Shown here piece after piece: positions 8,874 to 16,583 of a stretch of DNA of 64,000 nt. The stretch is from Fervidibacter sinensis (GTDB lineage Bacteria; Armatimonadota; Fervidibacteria; Fervidibacterales; Fervidibacteraceae). The position numbers and the translations under genes were made by a program. The notes under the pieces were generated by a model. It was not told where the DNA came from. It was given only the letters and a program-made list of their open reading frames with translations, and did not search any database. The stretch lies in the NCBI GenBank assembly GCA_032161045.1, contig JAVHTH010000014.1; one strand, 5' to 3'. Position 1 is the stretch's first letter; the number at the start of each line of letters is the position of its first letter.

Positions 8874-9971
8874 ATGGCGCTCAAATGGGGTATTGTGGGT
8901 GTGGCAGGAATTGGCACTTCTCACGCAAAAGCCTTGAAGGACATGGAAGGCGTGGAGTTGTATGCCGCTTGCGATGTCGTCCCTGAAGCGCTGGATAATT
9001 TCTGCGAGCAATTCGGTGTCCCCTATCGCTTCACTGACTATGGAGAATTCCTGAAAAGCGATGTTGAAGCCGTTTCAATTTGCACTCCCCACTTCCTGCA
9101 CGCTGAGCAGGTGATCGCTGCACTGGAGGCGGGTAAGCATGTTTTGTGCGAAAAGCCTTTAGCCATCTCCGTTTCAGAGACCGACGCAATCGTCGCTGCC
9201 GCACAAAAGGCGAAAGGAAAATCGGGGGTTGTTTTCCAGCACCGACTTGACCCACCTGTTCAGGCTGTCAAGAAAGTGTTACCCGAACTTGGCGAGTTAG
9301 TTCGTGGTTTCTACGAATGTCACCACTTCCGCACAATGACTTATTACCGACAAGGCAAATGGCGCGGAACTTGGTGGGGAGAAGGTGGAGGTGTGCTGAT
9401 CAACCAAGCCATTCATGACCTTGATGTGCTGGTCTTCTTGCTGGATTTACCGAAGCGGCTAACTTCTCGCCTGAGCAATTGGGGTCACAACGGGATTGAA
9501 GTTGAAGATTTAGCGACGGCGGTGTTTGAATGGGATAACGGTGCTCACTTCGTCGTCCACATCTCAAGCGTCGTCAGCGCTTTGCCATCAAGGTTGGAAA
9601 TTACGGGCAACAACGCAACTATCATTCAGGAAGGTCGTAGCGTTCGCTTGGGGCGCTACACCACACCTCTTCGCCAGTTCCTTGAAGAAAGCCCAGAGGT
9701 TTGGGGTAGCCCAAAGGCAGTTTGGGAAGACATCCCCGTGGACATGTCTATCCCTCACGGTCACAAAGATGCCGTCCAGCAATTTGCGAAAGCAATCCTG
9801 ACTGGGGGTGAGCCCCTTGTTTCTATCCCCGAAGGGGCAAAGTCTGTGGAACTTGTCAATGCGATGATTTTGTCTCACTTCACCGGTGCTCCTGTGTCCA
9901 TCCCAGTTGACCGCAGCGCTTACGATGCTTTGTTGTCAGAATTGAAGCAAGGCATCAAGCGGCTGAGGTGA
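8874..9971 (+). CDS. Gfo/Idh/MocA family oxidoreductase
   Basis: 365 residues. The N-terminal Rossmann domain shows GVAGIGTSHAKAL; the family's EKP motif is present (HVLCEKPLAIS), as is the GGGVLINQAIHDLDVL helix of the C-terminal domain. It is an NAD(P)-dependent dehydrogenase acting on a sugar or cyclitol. No TAT signal is seen, so it is probably cytoplasmic. AAAGGAGG lies 11 bases upstream of the ATG; an ATG seven bases earlier is out of frame. The cyclophilin-like gene follows six bases downstream. Substrate unknown. Confidence 0.88.
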   Translation: MALKWGIVGVAGIGTSHAKALKDMEGVELYAACDVVPEALDNFCEQFGVPYRFTDYGEFLKSDVEAVSICTPHFLHAEQVIAALEAGKHVLCEKPLAISVSETDAIVAAAQKAKGKSGVVFQHRLDPPVQAVKKVLPELGELVRGFYECHHFRTMTYYRQGKWRGTWWGEGGGVLINQAIHDLDVLVFLLDLPKRLTSRLSNWGHNGIEVEDLATAVFEWDNGAHFVVHISSVVSALPSRLEITGNNATIIQEGRSVRLGRYTTPLRQFLEESPEVWGSPKAVWEDIPVDMSIPHGHKDAVQQFAKAILTGGEPLVSIPEGAKSVELVNAMILSHFTGAPVSIPVDRSAYDALLSELKQGIKRLR

Positions 9972-9977
9972 TGAACG

Positions 9978-10364
9978 ATGGGGCGCCGAATCATCATCCG
10001 AGCGGGTTCGGTCGTCGCTGAAGCGGAGTTAAACGAGACCGAAACGGCTAAACGAATTTACGACGCTTTGCCCATTCAGTCCAAAGCCAATCGTTGGGGT
10101 GACGAAGTTTACTTCTCAATCCCCGTTGAATGTCCGCCGGAAAACCAACGCGAAGTTGTCAATTCAGGCGATTTGGGCTATTGGGTCCCGGGAAGCGCTT
10201 TTTGCATCTTCTTTGGTCCAACGCCTGCAAGCCGAAGCCCCGACGAAATCCGACCGGCGAGCCCTGTTAATGTTTTCGGGAAAATCCTCGGTGACCCTAC
10301 TGTGTTCCGTGCTGTCCAAGACGGTGACAACATTGTCGTTGAACCAAGCCCGCAGCAAGAGTGA
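9978..10364 (+). CDS. Cyclophilin-like fold protein (DUF369 family)
   Basis: 128 residues matching the small bacterial/archaeal cyclophilin-like family (PF04126, formerly DUF369; TM1367 is the structural example). Pattern: residues 18-32 with LNETETAKRIYDALP, then WGDEVYFSIP, GDLGYWVPGSAFCIFFGPTP and SPVNVFGKI. The family has the cyclophilin barrel without an established prolyl isomerase activity. It starts 6 bases after the upstream oxidoreductase stop and is likely cotranscribed with it. Confidence 0.82.
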   Translation: MGRRIIIRAGSVVAEAELNETETAKRIYDALPIQSKANRWGDEVYFSIPVECPPENQREVVNSGDLGYWVPGSAFCIFFGPTPASRSPDEIRPASPVNVFGKILGDPTVFRAVQDGDNIVVEPSPQQE

Positions 10365-10428
10365 AACGAAAACGGTCCTTACACTGAACCGGCGTTGAAA
10401 GGTGACTGCCCTTTTTGGGGTGAAAGCA

Positions 10429-11046
10429 ATGAGATTGTTCGTCGCAGCGCTAATGCTGTTGGCACTGAGCACAGCGGTTGTCAAAGGGCAGGGTTCGTCG
10501 GAAATTTCGTCAGCCACTTTGAAATCAGTTCGCCTTCCATTAGTCTCCAACGGACACCTGACCGGGTCTTCAATTTCCCTACAGGAACTGATTGACAAGC
10601 ACCCTCGGATTATTTTGAACTTTGTCAGCGCCCGTTGCGAGCACTCACGCCAACAACTTGACAGCATAAGTGGCGTTTTGCAGGGCAAAATCAAGGATCG
10701 GAATCATGGTGCAAAATCTGCCCCTATCGCTGTTGTTTTTGTGGACAAAAGTTTGGCGAGAATTCACCGAGCACTAAAGAAGATCCCACCGACCGTTTTG
10801 GTGGTTTGGGATAAAGGCGGCGAACTGTCCAAACTTTTGAAAGTGAAATTGACGCCGACCGTCATTGTGCTTGACCGCGACGCTAAACTCAAAGGGATTT
10901 ACGAAGGCTTTTTCGCGCCCACTGAAGCCTATCGGGACTTCTTTGCGAAATTGGTTGAAGCGGTTATCCGAGGTTCGCGACTTCCGCCTCGCCCAGTCCA
11001 CCTGCAACTCAGCAGCGGTGAAGGAAATTGCATCCCCGCCGGCTGA
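10429..11046 (+). CDS. Secreted thioredoxin-like protein with a single active-site Cys
   Basis: 205 residues from the ATG at 10429 (GGGGTG ribosome site 7 bases upstream); a GTG at 10402 would add a non-signal extension and lacks a spaced site. Signal peptide MRLFVAALMLLALSTAVVKGQ. The rest resembles a TlpA/peroxiredoxin-type thioredoxin fold: RIILNFVSARCEHSRQQL, then KIPPTVLVVWDKGGELSKLLKVKLTPTVIVLDRDAKLKGIYEGFF with the cis-Pro (LTPT). Where CxxC would stand it has C-E-H-S, a monothiol. A redox or scaffold role outside the membrane is inferred. Confidence 0.7.
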   Translation: MRLFVAALMLLALSTAVVKGQGSSEISSATLKSVRLPLVSNGHLTGSSISLQELIDKHPRIILNFVSARCEHSRQQLDSISGVLQGKIKDRNHGAKSAPIAVVFVDKSLARIHRALKKIPPTVLVVWDKGGELSKLLKVKLTPTVIVLDRDAKLKGIYEGFFAPTEAYRDFFAKLVEAVIRGSRLPPRPVHLQLSSGEGNCIPAG

Positions 11047-11062
11047 AAGCCGTTTCGCCCTT

Positions 11063-11081
11063 AAGCGTCCGTCGGACGCTT
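11063..11081. terminator. Bidirectional hairpin between converging genes
   Basis: A perfect 8-bp stem, AAGCGTCC / GGACGCTT, with a 3-base loop sits in the 39-base gap between the thioredoxin-like gene (+) and panB (-). Position and symmetry suit a terminator for both; a long U-tract is not present. Confidence 0.5.
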
Positions 11082-11085
11082 GAAG

Positions 11086-11946
11086 TCAAGACCTTTGGAG
11101 CAACTGTTTTAGCCGCTCAAGTTCCTCTGGTAGCATTTTGGTAGCGTGCTCGGAAGTTGGGAACTTGCCCTCTCGGACCTCTTGAGCGTAAGTTTCAACT
11201 GCGTGGCGAATTAATTCACCGACTTCAGCGTATCGCTTCGCGTGCCTCGGTGACCAACCGGGGAACATACCAATTAAATCGTGGAGCACCAAAATTTGAC
11301 CGTCGCAATGAGGTCCCGCACCGATGCCGATGGTCGGGATTGACAATTTCTCCGTGATTATGGCAGCCAAGTCTTCGGGAACGAGTTCAAGGACAACGGC
11401 AAAACAACCTGCATCCTGCAGAGCGAGCGCCATATCAATCAACCTTTTCGCTTCGTCGCTTCGCCTTCCGCGAACCCTGATGCCTCCAAACTGGTGAATC
11501 CATTGGGGCGTAAAGCCAAGGTGCCCAACGACTGGAATTCCGACATCAACCAATGCCCGAACGACCTGAATAATTGGCGGCGTCCCGCCTTCCAACTTGA
11601 CCGCCTCCGCCCCATCTTTGATGAACAAGCCCGCGTTTTCAATTGCCTGTGCCACACTGCTTTGGTAAGAGAGGAAAGGCATGTCGGCAACTAAAAGCGC
11701 GGTCTTGATTCCTCGCCTGACAGCGCGAAGGTGGTGGCGCATCTCATCCATCGTCACAGGTAAAGTGTTGTCGTAACCGAGCACGACATTGCCGACGCTA
11801 TCGCCAACCAAAACCATGTCAACACCTGCTTCGTCAACCAGCAAAGCCGTCGGGTAGTCGTAAGCGGTCACGGCGACGATTTTCTCGCCAGCCTGTTTCT
11901 TTTCCAGAAAGGTTTGCACGCGAACTTTTTTCCTTTGAGCCGTCAT
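11086..11946 (-). CDS. panB: 3-methyl-2-oxobutanoate hydroxymethyltransferase
   Basis: 286 residues, the usual length for PanB, which makes ketopantoate from 2-oxoisovalerate and methylene-tetrahydrofolate in pantothenate/CoA synthesis. Motifs: VTAYDYPTALLVDEAGVDMVLVGDSVGNV with the metal-binding Asp; AVKLEGG; GHLGFTPQ; VLELVPEDLAA with the catalytic Glu; TIGIGAGPHCDGQILVLHDLIG. It overlaps the upstream mutarotase-like gene by four bases (ATGA). No other pan gene is in the window. Confidence 0.96.
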   Translation of the reverse strand: MTAQRKKVRVQTFLEKKQAGEKIVAVTAYDYPTALLVDEAGVDMVLVGDSVGNVVLGYDNTLPVTMDEMRHHLRAVRRGIKTALLVADMPFLSYQSSVAQAIENAGLFIKDGAEAVKLEGGTPPIIQVVRALVDVGIPVVGHLGFTPQWIHQFGGIRVRGRRSDEAKRLIDMALALQDAGCFAVVLELVPEDLAAIITEKLSIPTIGIGAGPHCDGQILVLHDLIGMFPGWSPRHAKRYAEVGELIRHAVETYAQEVREGKFPTSEHATKMLPEELERLKQLLQRS

Positions 11947-12878
11947 TGCCCTTCACCTTCGCGAGGTTGAGTCCGCTTCAAGATTGGCTCCAATGCAGCA
12001 GCGATCTCGTCTTCAGTTTCACCTATAATCACGCCCCTGAACAAGAACCAATGCTCAACATGTTCAACACTTTCGCCCGGCTGTAAAGTTGTCAACGGTC
12101 CAAGCGTCTCAAGTTCCAACATGTCGGCGTTGGTGAAAACCTCCGTTGAGCAGCCGAAGTCTGGATAAGTCGCGCCTTCAATGTGCTTGTATCGTTTCAG
12201 GAACAGCCTGTCGCCGTTTGAGTATGCAGCCCAGCCGTCAGGGTTGGCGATCCCAAGTTTTTGCGGGTTCAGGCGGTTGGGATCTTGACGCAGGATGATG
12301 AAACGCTTGCCGAAGGTCCAACGAGGGTCAGTCATGTCAGTGTAGTGCCACTGAACAATCGGTCTTGCAGGCAGCAACTTTTCCTCATGAGGGATGAAAG
12401 GCGGTTGGGGCAAAATGGCTCGCCCACCTTTCGCCATCACTGACAAAGCCCAAGGCGCTAATTCAATTGCCCAAAGGTTATGGTTGGTGAGGATGTGGGT
12501 CACGGTGACTTGTGCCTCCGATGGGTGCATCTTGACAATGATTCGTTTTTGAACCCCTGTCCATTTTTCGGTCGGCTGGACAAGTTCAATGGTAAACTCG
12601 TCGTGAATTTGCACCTCAACGGGTTCGTTGTCTGGGTAGTAAGTTCGTGGTTTTGCTTCGGGTGCGTGCCATAGTCTGTGACCTCCGTAAATTCGCCACT
12701 CGTCGCCGCCGACTTTGCCCAATTGTTCGGGGAATTCAGCGAATTCATTTTCCCCGCCAACGAACCCGAACCGAATAATTCTTGGTCCCACATCCGAAGT
12801 CGCAATCGCCTCCACCAAGCCGTTGCTGACTCGGTAGCAATTTTCCCAACCTCCATAAGCCACTCGCTCCACTGCCAT
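11943..12878 (-). CDS. Galactose-mutarotase-like (DUF4380-type) protein
   Basis: 311 residues. The N-terminus (YRVSNGLVEAIATSDVGPRIIRFGF, GGENEF, YGGHRLWHAPE) is typical of DUF4380/aldose-epimerase-superfamily proteins of the galactose-mutarotase fold; LELETLGPLTTLQPGESVEHVEHW near the C-terminus belongs to the same pattern. The family binds sugars; true epimerase activity is not established for it. It precedes panB with an ATGA overlap, so the two are cotranslated, but I see no metabolic link between them. Confidence 0.72.
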   Translation of the reverse strand: MAVERVAYGGWENCYRVSNGLVEAIATSDVGPRIIRFGFVGGENEFAEFPEQLGKVGGDEWRIYGGHRLWHAPEAKPRTYYPDNEPVEVQIHDEFTIELVQPTEKWTGVQKRIIVKMHPSEAQVTVTHILTNHNLWAIELAPWALSVMAKGGRAILPQPPFIPHEEKLLPARPIVQWHYTDMTDPRWTFGKRFIILRQDPNRLNPQKLGIANPDGWAAYSNGDRLFLKRYKHIEGATYPDFGCSTEVFTNADMLELETLGPLTTLQPGESVEHVEHWFLFRGVIIGETEDEIAAALEPILKRTQPREGEGQ

Positions 12879-12997
12879 CTCAAAATCGCCTCCTTTTCGT
12901 CCGAACCTTCCCTAAAATCGTAGCACAAGATTGACACCTTCAAGCCTTCAGTTTAGCGAGGGAAACCTTAAAGAACCGCTCCGCCCTGAACTGTCCC

Positions 12998-13789
12998 TCA
13001 CTGCTTGAACCTTTGCCTATAAAGCCAAACCACTTCCTCAAGCAGGCGCTCTGAGGGCAAGTTTTCTGGCGGGTTACCGTCCCAAAGTAAATTGGCAACC
13101 TTCCTTGCAAGTTCGCTTGCAATTTGCCCTCGCAAATCCTGCGGCAACTGCGGAGCCCTCAGCAAAAAGTATCGGAGTGCTGAAATTTGCTCGTCGCTCA
13201 ATCTCCCAATGTTGGCAACTGCTAAGGGTGTCAAGACCTCTAATTCCATCGGTTGCAGTTCTTCTTCGGGCGAAGGAGGTGCTGCAACTCGCCCCTCGCG
13301 AATGACGAGGGTTCCAGCAGCGTAATCTCCCAAGCGCCGAAATTGAGCGCTCAAAAGCATTACTGTGAACCCTACACCGCAAGTGCAAGGCATGTAGTCA
13401 ATGAGACGCAAAGCGTTTCTGATGAGCGAAGCAGCCAAATCGGGAACCGTTCCGTCATTGCGTATGACTCGCAACCCGAGCAATTTCTTGCCAATTGTCT
13501 GCCCGCCCCACAGACCTTCAAGCAAACTGTGATAGGCGACGATGAGAAGGGGCAAAACGAAAGCATACAAAAGGAAAAATCGCCCCACAACATCCAATTC
13601 ACCCAAGCCAAAGATTGTCCTAACAGGACCTGTGCCAGACAGTGATGTCAACACGGATGCAATTGGCAATGAGACAAGCGCAATAACTATCGTGTCCACC
13701 AACAAAGCAACTGCTCGCTCCAACGGGTTTGCCAACTCAAGTTCCAGAGGGACATTTTCGGGTGTAATTATTGTCCAAGTTCTCGGCAC
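12998..13789 (-). CDS. RDD family membrane protein
   Basis: 263 residues from a GTG at 13789 (GAGGTG upstream). The RDD domain covers about residues 15-165: NPLERAVALLVDTIVIAL in helix 1, GQTIGKKLLGLRVIRNDG, and RRLGDYAAGTLVIREG at the end. About 95 soluble residues follow, ending in EEVVWLYRQRF. It lies 11 bases behind the slipin gene on the same strand; RDD-stomatin pairs are seen in other bacteria, so a shared membrane-domain function is plausible. Confidence 0.85.
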   Translation of the reverse strand: MPRTWTIITPENVPLELELANPLERAVALLVDTIVIALVSLPIASVLTSLSGTGPVRTIFGLGELDVVGRFFLLYAFVLPLLIVAYHSLLEGLWGGQTIGKKLLGLRVIRNDGTVPDLAASLIRNALRLIDYMPCTCGVGFTVMLLSAQFRRLGDYAAGTLVIREGRVAAPPSPEEELQPMELEVLTPLAVANIGRLSDEQISALRYFLLRAPQLPQDLRGQIASELARKVANLLWDGNPPENLPSERLLEEVVWLYRQRFKQ

Positions 13790-13800
13790 AAACTTTCACC

Positions 13801-14760
13801 TCACGATGCTGCCTCAGGTTGCCCAGCCTGTTTTGTCTCTGCCGATGTTTTCGCCAATTCCGAAAGTTTCTCAATCAAACCGTAAACCCCAACCGGCGTC
13901 GGCATCGCCAAGTGGGTTTCAGTTGGGACGAAGATGACAGTGCTTTTGCCTTCAAGGGTCATCTCATAGAGCATGTTCATGGAACGAAGTTGCAAAGCGA
14001 TTGGGTCACGGGCGTAAGTTTGTGCCGCTTCAAGCATGAGTTGTGCCGCCAATTTCTCTGCTTCAGCGAGCCGAACTCGTGCCCTCTTTTCTCGCTCCGC
14101 TGCTGCTTCACGAGCGATAGCAACTTCCAGTTGTGGGTCAACGATAACCTCGCGAACCTCAACCATCGGAACTTTGATGCCCCACTCATCCGTCATCGCA
14201 TCAAGTGCTCGCTGAATTTCCTGAGCCAACCGTTCCCGCTCGCCCAAAAGTTGGTCAAGGGTGAATTTGCCGATCATGTCACGCAAGATGCTTTGAGCGC
14301 CAAGTTGCGTTGCCTTTTCGTAGTTTTGAACCTTCAGAACAGCGGCGCTTGGGTTGCGGACGAAGAAGTAAACCACCGCGTCAACTGTGACCGGAACATT
14401 GTCTTTTGAAAGCGACCTTTGCCTTGGGACATCGTAAGTTCGGACACGAAGGTCAACGCGGGCAGGTGTGGTTTCCAAAATCGGGACGATGAAAAACAAG
14501 CCGGGACCACGCATCCCAATGAATTTTCCCAATCGCAAAACAGCCACCCTCTCCCATTCAGCGGCAATTCGGATGCTCGCTGCCACGAAAATCGGGACAA
14601 CGAGCGCGATGAAGCAGTAAATGACCCAAGCGGAAGCGCTCGTCATACCAAGTTGGTAGAAAAAGAAGCCCACCACGAGAAAGAGCAAGATGAGGAGGAG
14701 CCAGACGAGGAGTTGAACGCCGAACTCGTAAGCCGTCACTGTTTGTCCCATTTCAAACAC
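13801..14760 (-). CDS. Slipin / SPFH (band 7) domain protein
   Basis: 319 residues. Two N-terminal hydrophobic segments (about 15-35 and 43-63) are followed by RIAAEWERVAVLRLGKFIGMRGPGLFF, VDLRVRTYDVPRQRSLSKDNVPVTVDAVVYF and VREVIVDPQLEVAIAREAAAEREKRARVRLAEAEK, the stomatin/slipin signature and its coiled coil. Such proteins oligomerise on the inner face of membranes and organise microdomains or proteases. No NfeD partner is adjacent; the RDD gene follows instead. Confidence 0.92.
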   Translation of the reverse strand: MFEMGQTVTAYEFGVQLLVWLLLILLFLVVGFFFYQLGMTSASAWVIYCFIALVVPIFVAASIRIAAEWERVAVLRLGKFIGMRGPGLFFIVPILETTPARVDLRVRTYDVPRQRSLSKDNVPVTVDAVVYFFVRNPSAAVLKVQNYEKATQLGAQSILRDMIGKFTLDQLLGERERLAQEIQRALDAMTDEWGIKVPMVEVREVIVDPQLEVAIAREAAAEREKRARVRLAEAEKLAAQLMLEAAQTYARDPIALQLRSMNMLYEMTLEGKSTVIFVPTETHLAMPTPVGVYGLIEKLSELAKTSAETKQAGQPEAAS

Positions 14761-14881
14761 CCCCGCTAAAACACGCTTTCGCGATATGCACAGTGCAAAA
14801 AGGTGACACTGTCAAGGATAGCACACAAATGCGACGAGTGTGTTAACCTTTGTGACGACTTGAGAGTCTCGCTAACGGAAA

Positions 14882-14967
14882 CCCAAAAATGTAGCGTCAA
14901 CTTTTAGCCGACGCAAAAAACAGGTGGACGCAAGCACTGGGTGAAAACCTGACGCTACATTCTTGGG
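14882..14967. repeat. Inverted-repeat element, copy 1 (AATGTAGCGTCA family)
   Basis: Nearly perfect 18-bp arms at 14882-14899 and 14950-14967 (core AATGTAGCGTCA / TGACGCTACATT, one mismatch, outer CCCAA/TTGGG) flank a 50-base middle. It stands in the gap between the slipin and ridA genes. A related element lies at 52264-52323 in the opposite orientation, sharing the TCAGGTT and GGCTAAAAG segments, so this is a dispersed family. Confidence 0.7.
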
Positions 14968-15021
14968 CATAAACTTTCCGCTTGCGCTTAGTTACGACAT
15001 GACTGGTGGAGGTGAACGGAG

Positions 15022-15399
15022 ATGGAGAGAAGGGCAGTCACAACTTCCGAAGCGCCGATCCCCAAGGCACCTTACTCTCAAGCCATCGTCGTTAACGGTT
15101 TCGTCTTTGTCTCAGGGCAAGTTGCCATTGACCCCAAAACCGGTGAACCAAAACATGGCTCGTTTGAGGACGAACTTAGATTGGCTTTGAGCAACATGAA
15201 AGCCATTCTGGAAGCGGCTGGTAGTTCCCTTGACAAAGTTGTCAAGGTCACCGTCTTCCTCGCTGACATGGGTAACTTCCCGAAACTCAACGAGATTTAC
15301 CGTGAATTTTTCCCCGAACCGTTTCCTGCTCGCACAACCATTCAGGCTCAACCGCCGGGCGGCTTTCAAGTTGAAGTTGAATGCATCGCAGCACTTTGA
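15022..15399 (+). CDS. ridA: RidA family enamine/imine deaminase
   Basis: 125 residues with the full RidA pattern: APYSQAIVVNGFVFVSGQVAIDP, the NMKAILEAAGSSLDKVVKVTVFLADM helix/strand, and PARTTIQ with the conserved Arg. RidA hydrolyses reactive 2-aminoacrylate and related enamines released by PLP enzymes. It precedes and is closely spaced with the M20 peptidase gene. Confidence 0.95.
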   Translation: MERRAVTTSEAPIPKAPYSQAIVVNGFVFVSGQVAIDPKTGEPKHGSFEDELRLALSNMKAILEAAGSSLDKVVKVTVFLADMGNFPKLNEIYREFFPEPFPARTTIQAQPPGGFQVEVECIAAL

Positions 15400-15419
15400 A
15401 AGGGGCGAACGGCAATGGG

Positions 15420-16553
15420 ATGAGAGAAGTTGAACCTGTGGTGAAATTGCTTCAGGACTTAATTGCCATCCCAAGCGTCAACCCTTGCTTTCCGGACGGG
15501 AAGGGCGAAAAGGAAATTGCCGATTTCGTGGTTGAATACGCTCGGAAAGCGGGTTTGGAGGTTCATCGGCAACCCGTCTTTGAAGGTCGCGAGAATGTGC
15601 TTATCGGCGCCATTGGAAGCAGCGGTGAAACGGTTTTGCTTGAAACCCACATGGACACCGTCACGGCGGAAGGGATGACGATTGAACCTTTCAACCCGCA
15701 AATCAAGGACGGCAAAGTTTTCGGACGAGGCGCTTGCGATGCGAAAGCGAGTTTGGCTGCTATGTTGCAAGCGTTGGTGGAAGTCGCCCGGCACGGCTCT
15801 CCAAACCGAACTGTCTGGCTCGCCGCTGTCGTGGACGAAGAAAACGGCTTCAACGGTGTTCAGCAATTGATGTCAAGCGGCTTTAAAGCGGACTACGCAA
15901 TAGTGGGCGAACCGACAAATTTGAACATCGTCATTGCCCACAAAGGGACAGTTCGGGGGAGCATAACGACTCGCGGCGTAAGCGCTCACAGTTCACAACC
16001 CGAAAAAGGCTCAAATGCCATCATGCACATGGCGAAAGTTTTGGCCGCTCTTGAGCGATACGATGCCGAATTGAGGATGCGCTCTCACCCGCTTGTTGGT
16101 AGCCCGACCTTGACAGTTACGATGATTCAAGGTGGGCGCGGGTCAAACCTTGTGCCCGACTTCTGTCAGGTCAAAGTTGACAGAAGAACTCTCCCGAACG
16201 AAGACCCGTTGGCGGCGTGGGATGAATTGAAGCGGTTCCTGCAAAGTCAACCTGAACTTTTGGAGTTCACCGTTGAAGTGGGTGAACCGGAATTGGTCAA
16301 TTGGGGTATGGAAGTGGCGGAAGAAAGCCTCCCCGTCAAACGACTTTACGCAGCCTGTCAACAAGTTGGTTTGCAGCCACAAATCATCGGCGTTCGTTAC
16401 ACTTCCGATGCCAGTTTCTTGACACGAAACGGCATCCCGGCGTTGCTATTTGGTCCGGGCAACATTGAGCAAGCGCACACCGCAGAAGAATGGGTTGAAA
16501 TTGAGCAAGTCGTCGCCGCGCAGAAAATTTTTGAAGCGCTGATTGAAGGTTGA
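15420..16553 (+). CDS. M20 family metallopeptidase (ArgE/DapE/CPG2 type)
   Basis: 377 residues from the ATG at 15420; an upstream in-frame ATG lies inside ridA. Zinc ligands and catalytic residues are visible: LLETHMDTV (His, Asp), GRGACDAKAS (bridging Asp), VVDEENG (catalytic Glu and ligand), VGEPTNL, and QAHTAEEW (C-terminal His). A dimerisation domain insert runs about residues 165-280. The family cleaves acyl or peptide bonds of amino-acid derivatives (acetylornithine, succinyl-diaminopimelate, dipeptides); the exact substrate cannot be assigned from sequence. The gap to ridA is 20 bases, suggesting cotranscription. Confidence 0.88.
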   Translation: MREVEPVVKLLQDLIAIPSVNPCFPDGKGEKEIADFVVEYARKAGLEVHRQPVFEGRENVLIGAIGSSGETVLLETHMDTVTAEGMTIEPFNPQIKDGKVFGRGACDAKASLAAMLQALVEVARHGSPNRTVWLAAVVDEENGFNGVQQLMSSGFKADYAIVGEPTNLNIVIAHKGTVRGSITTRGVSAHSSQPEKGSNAIMHMAKVLAALERYDAELRMRSHPLVGSPTLTVTMIQGGRGSNLVPDFCQVKVDRRTLPNEDPLAAWDELKRFLQSQPELLEFTVEVGEPELVNWGMEVAEESLPVKRLYAACQQVGLQPQIIGVRYTSDASFLTRNGIPALLFGPGNIEQAHTAEEWVEIEQVVAAQKIFEALIEG

Positions 16554-16583
16554 AGCAAGACGGAATGCAAGGGGTTGACCAGC

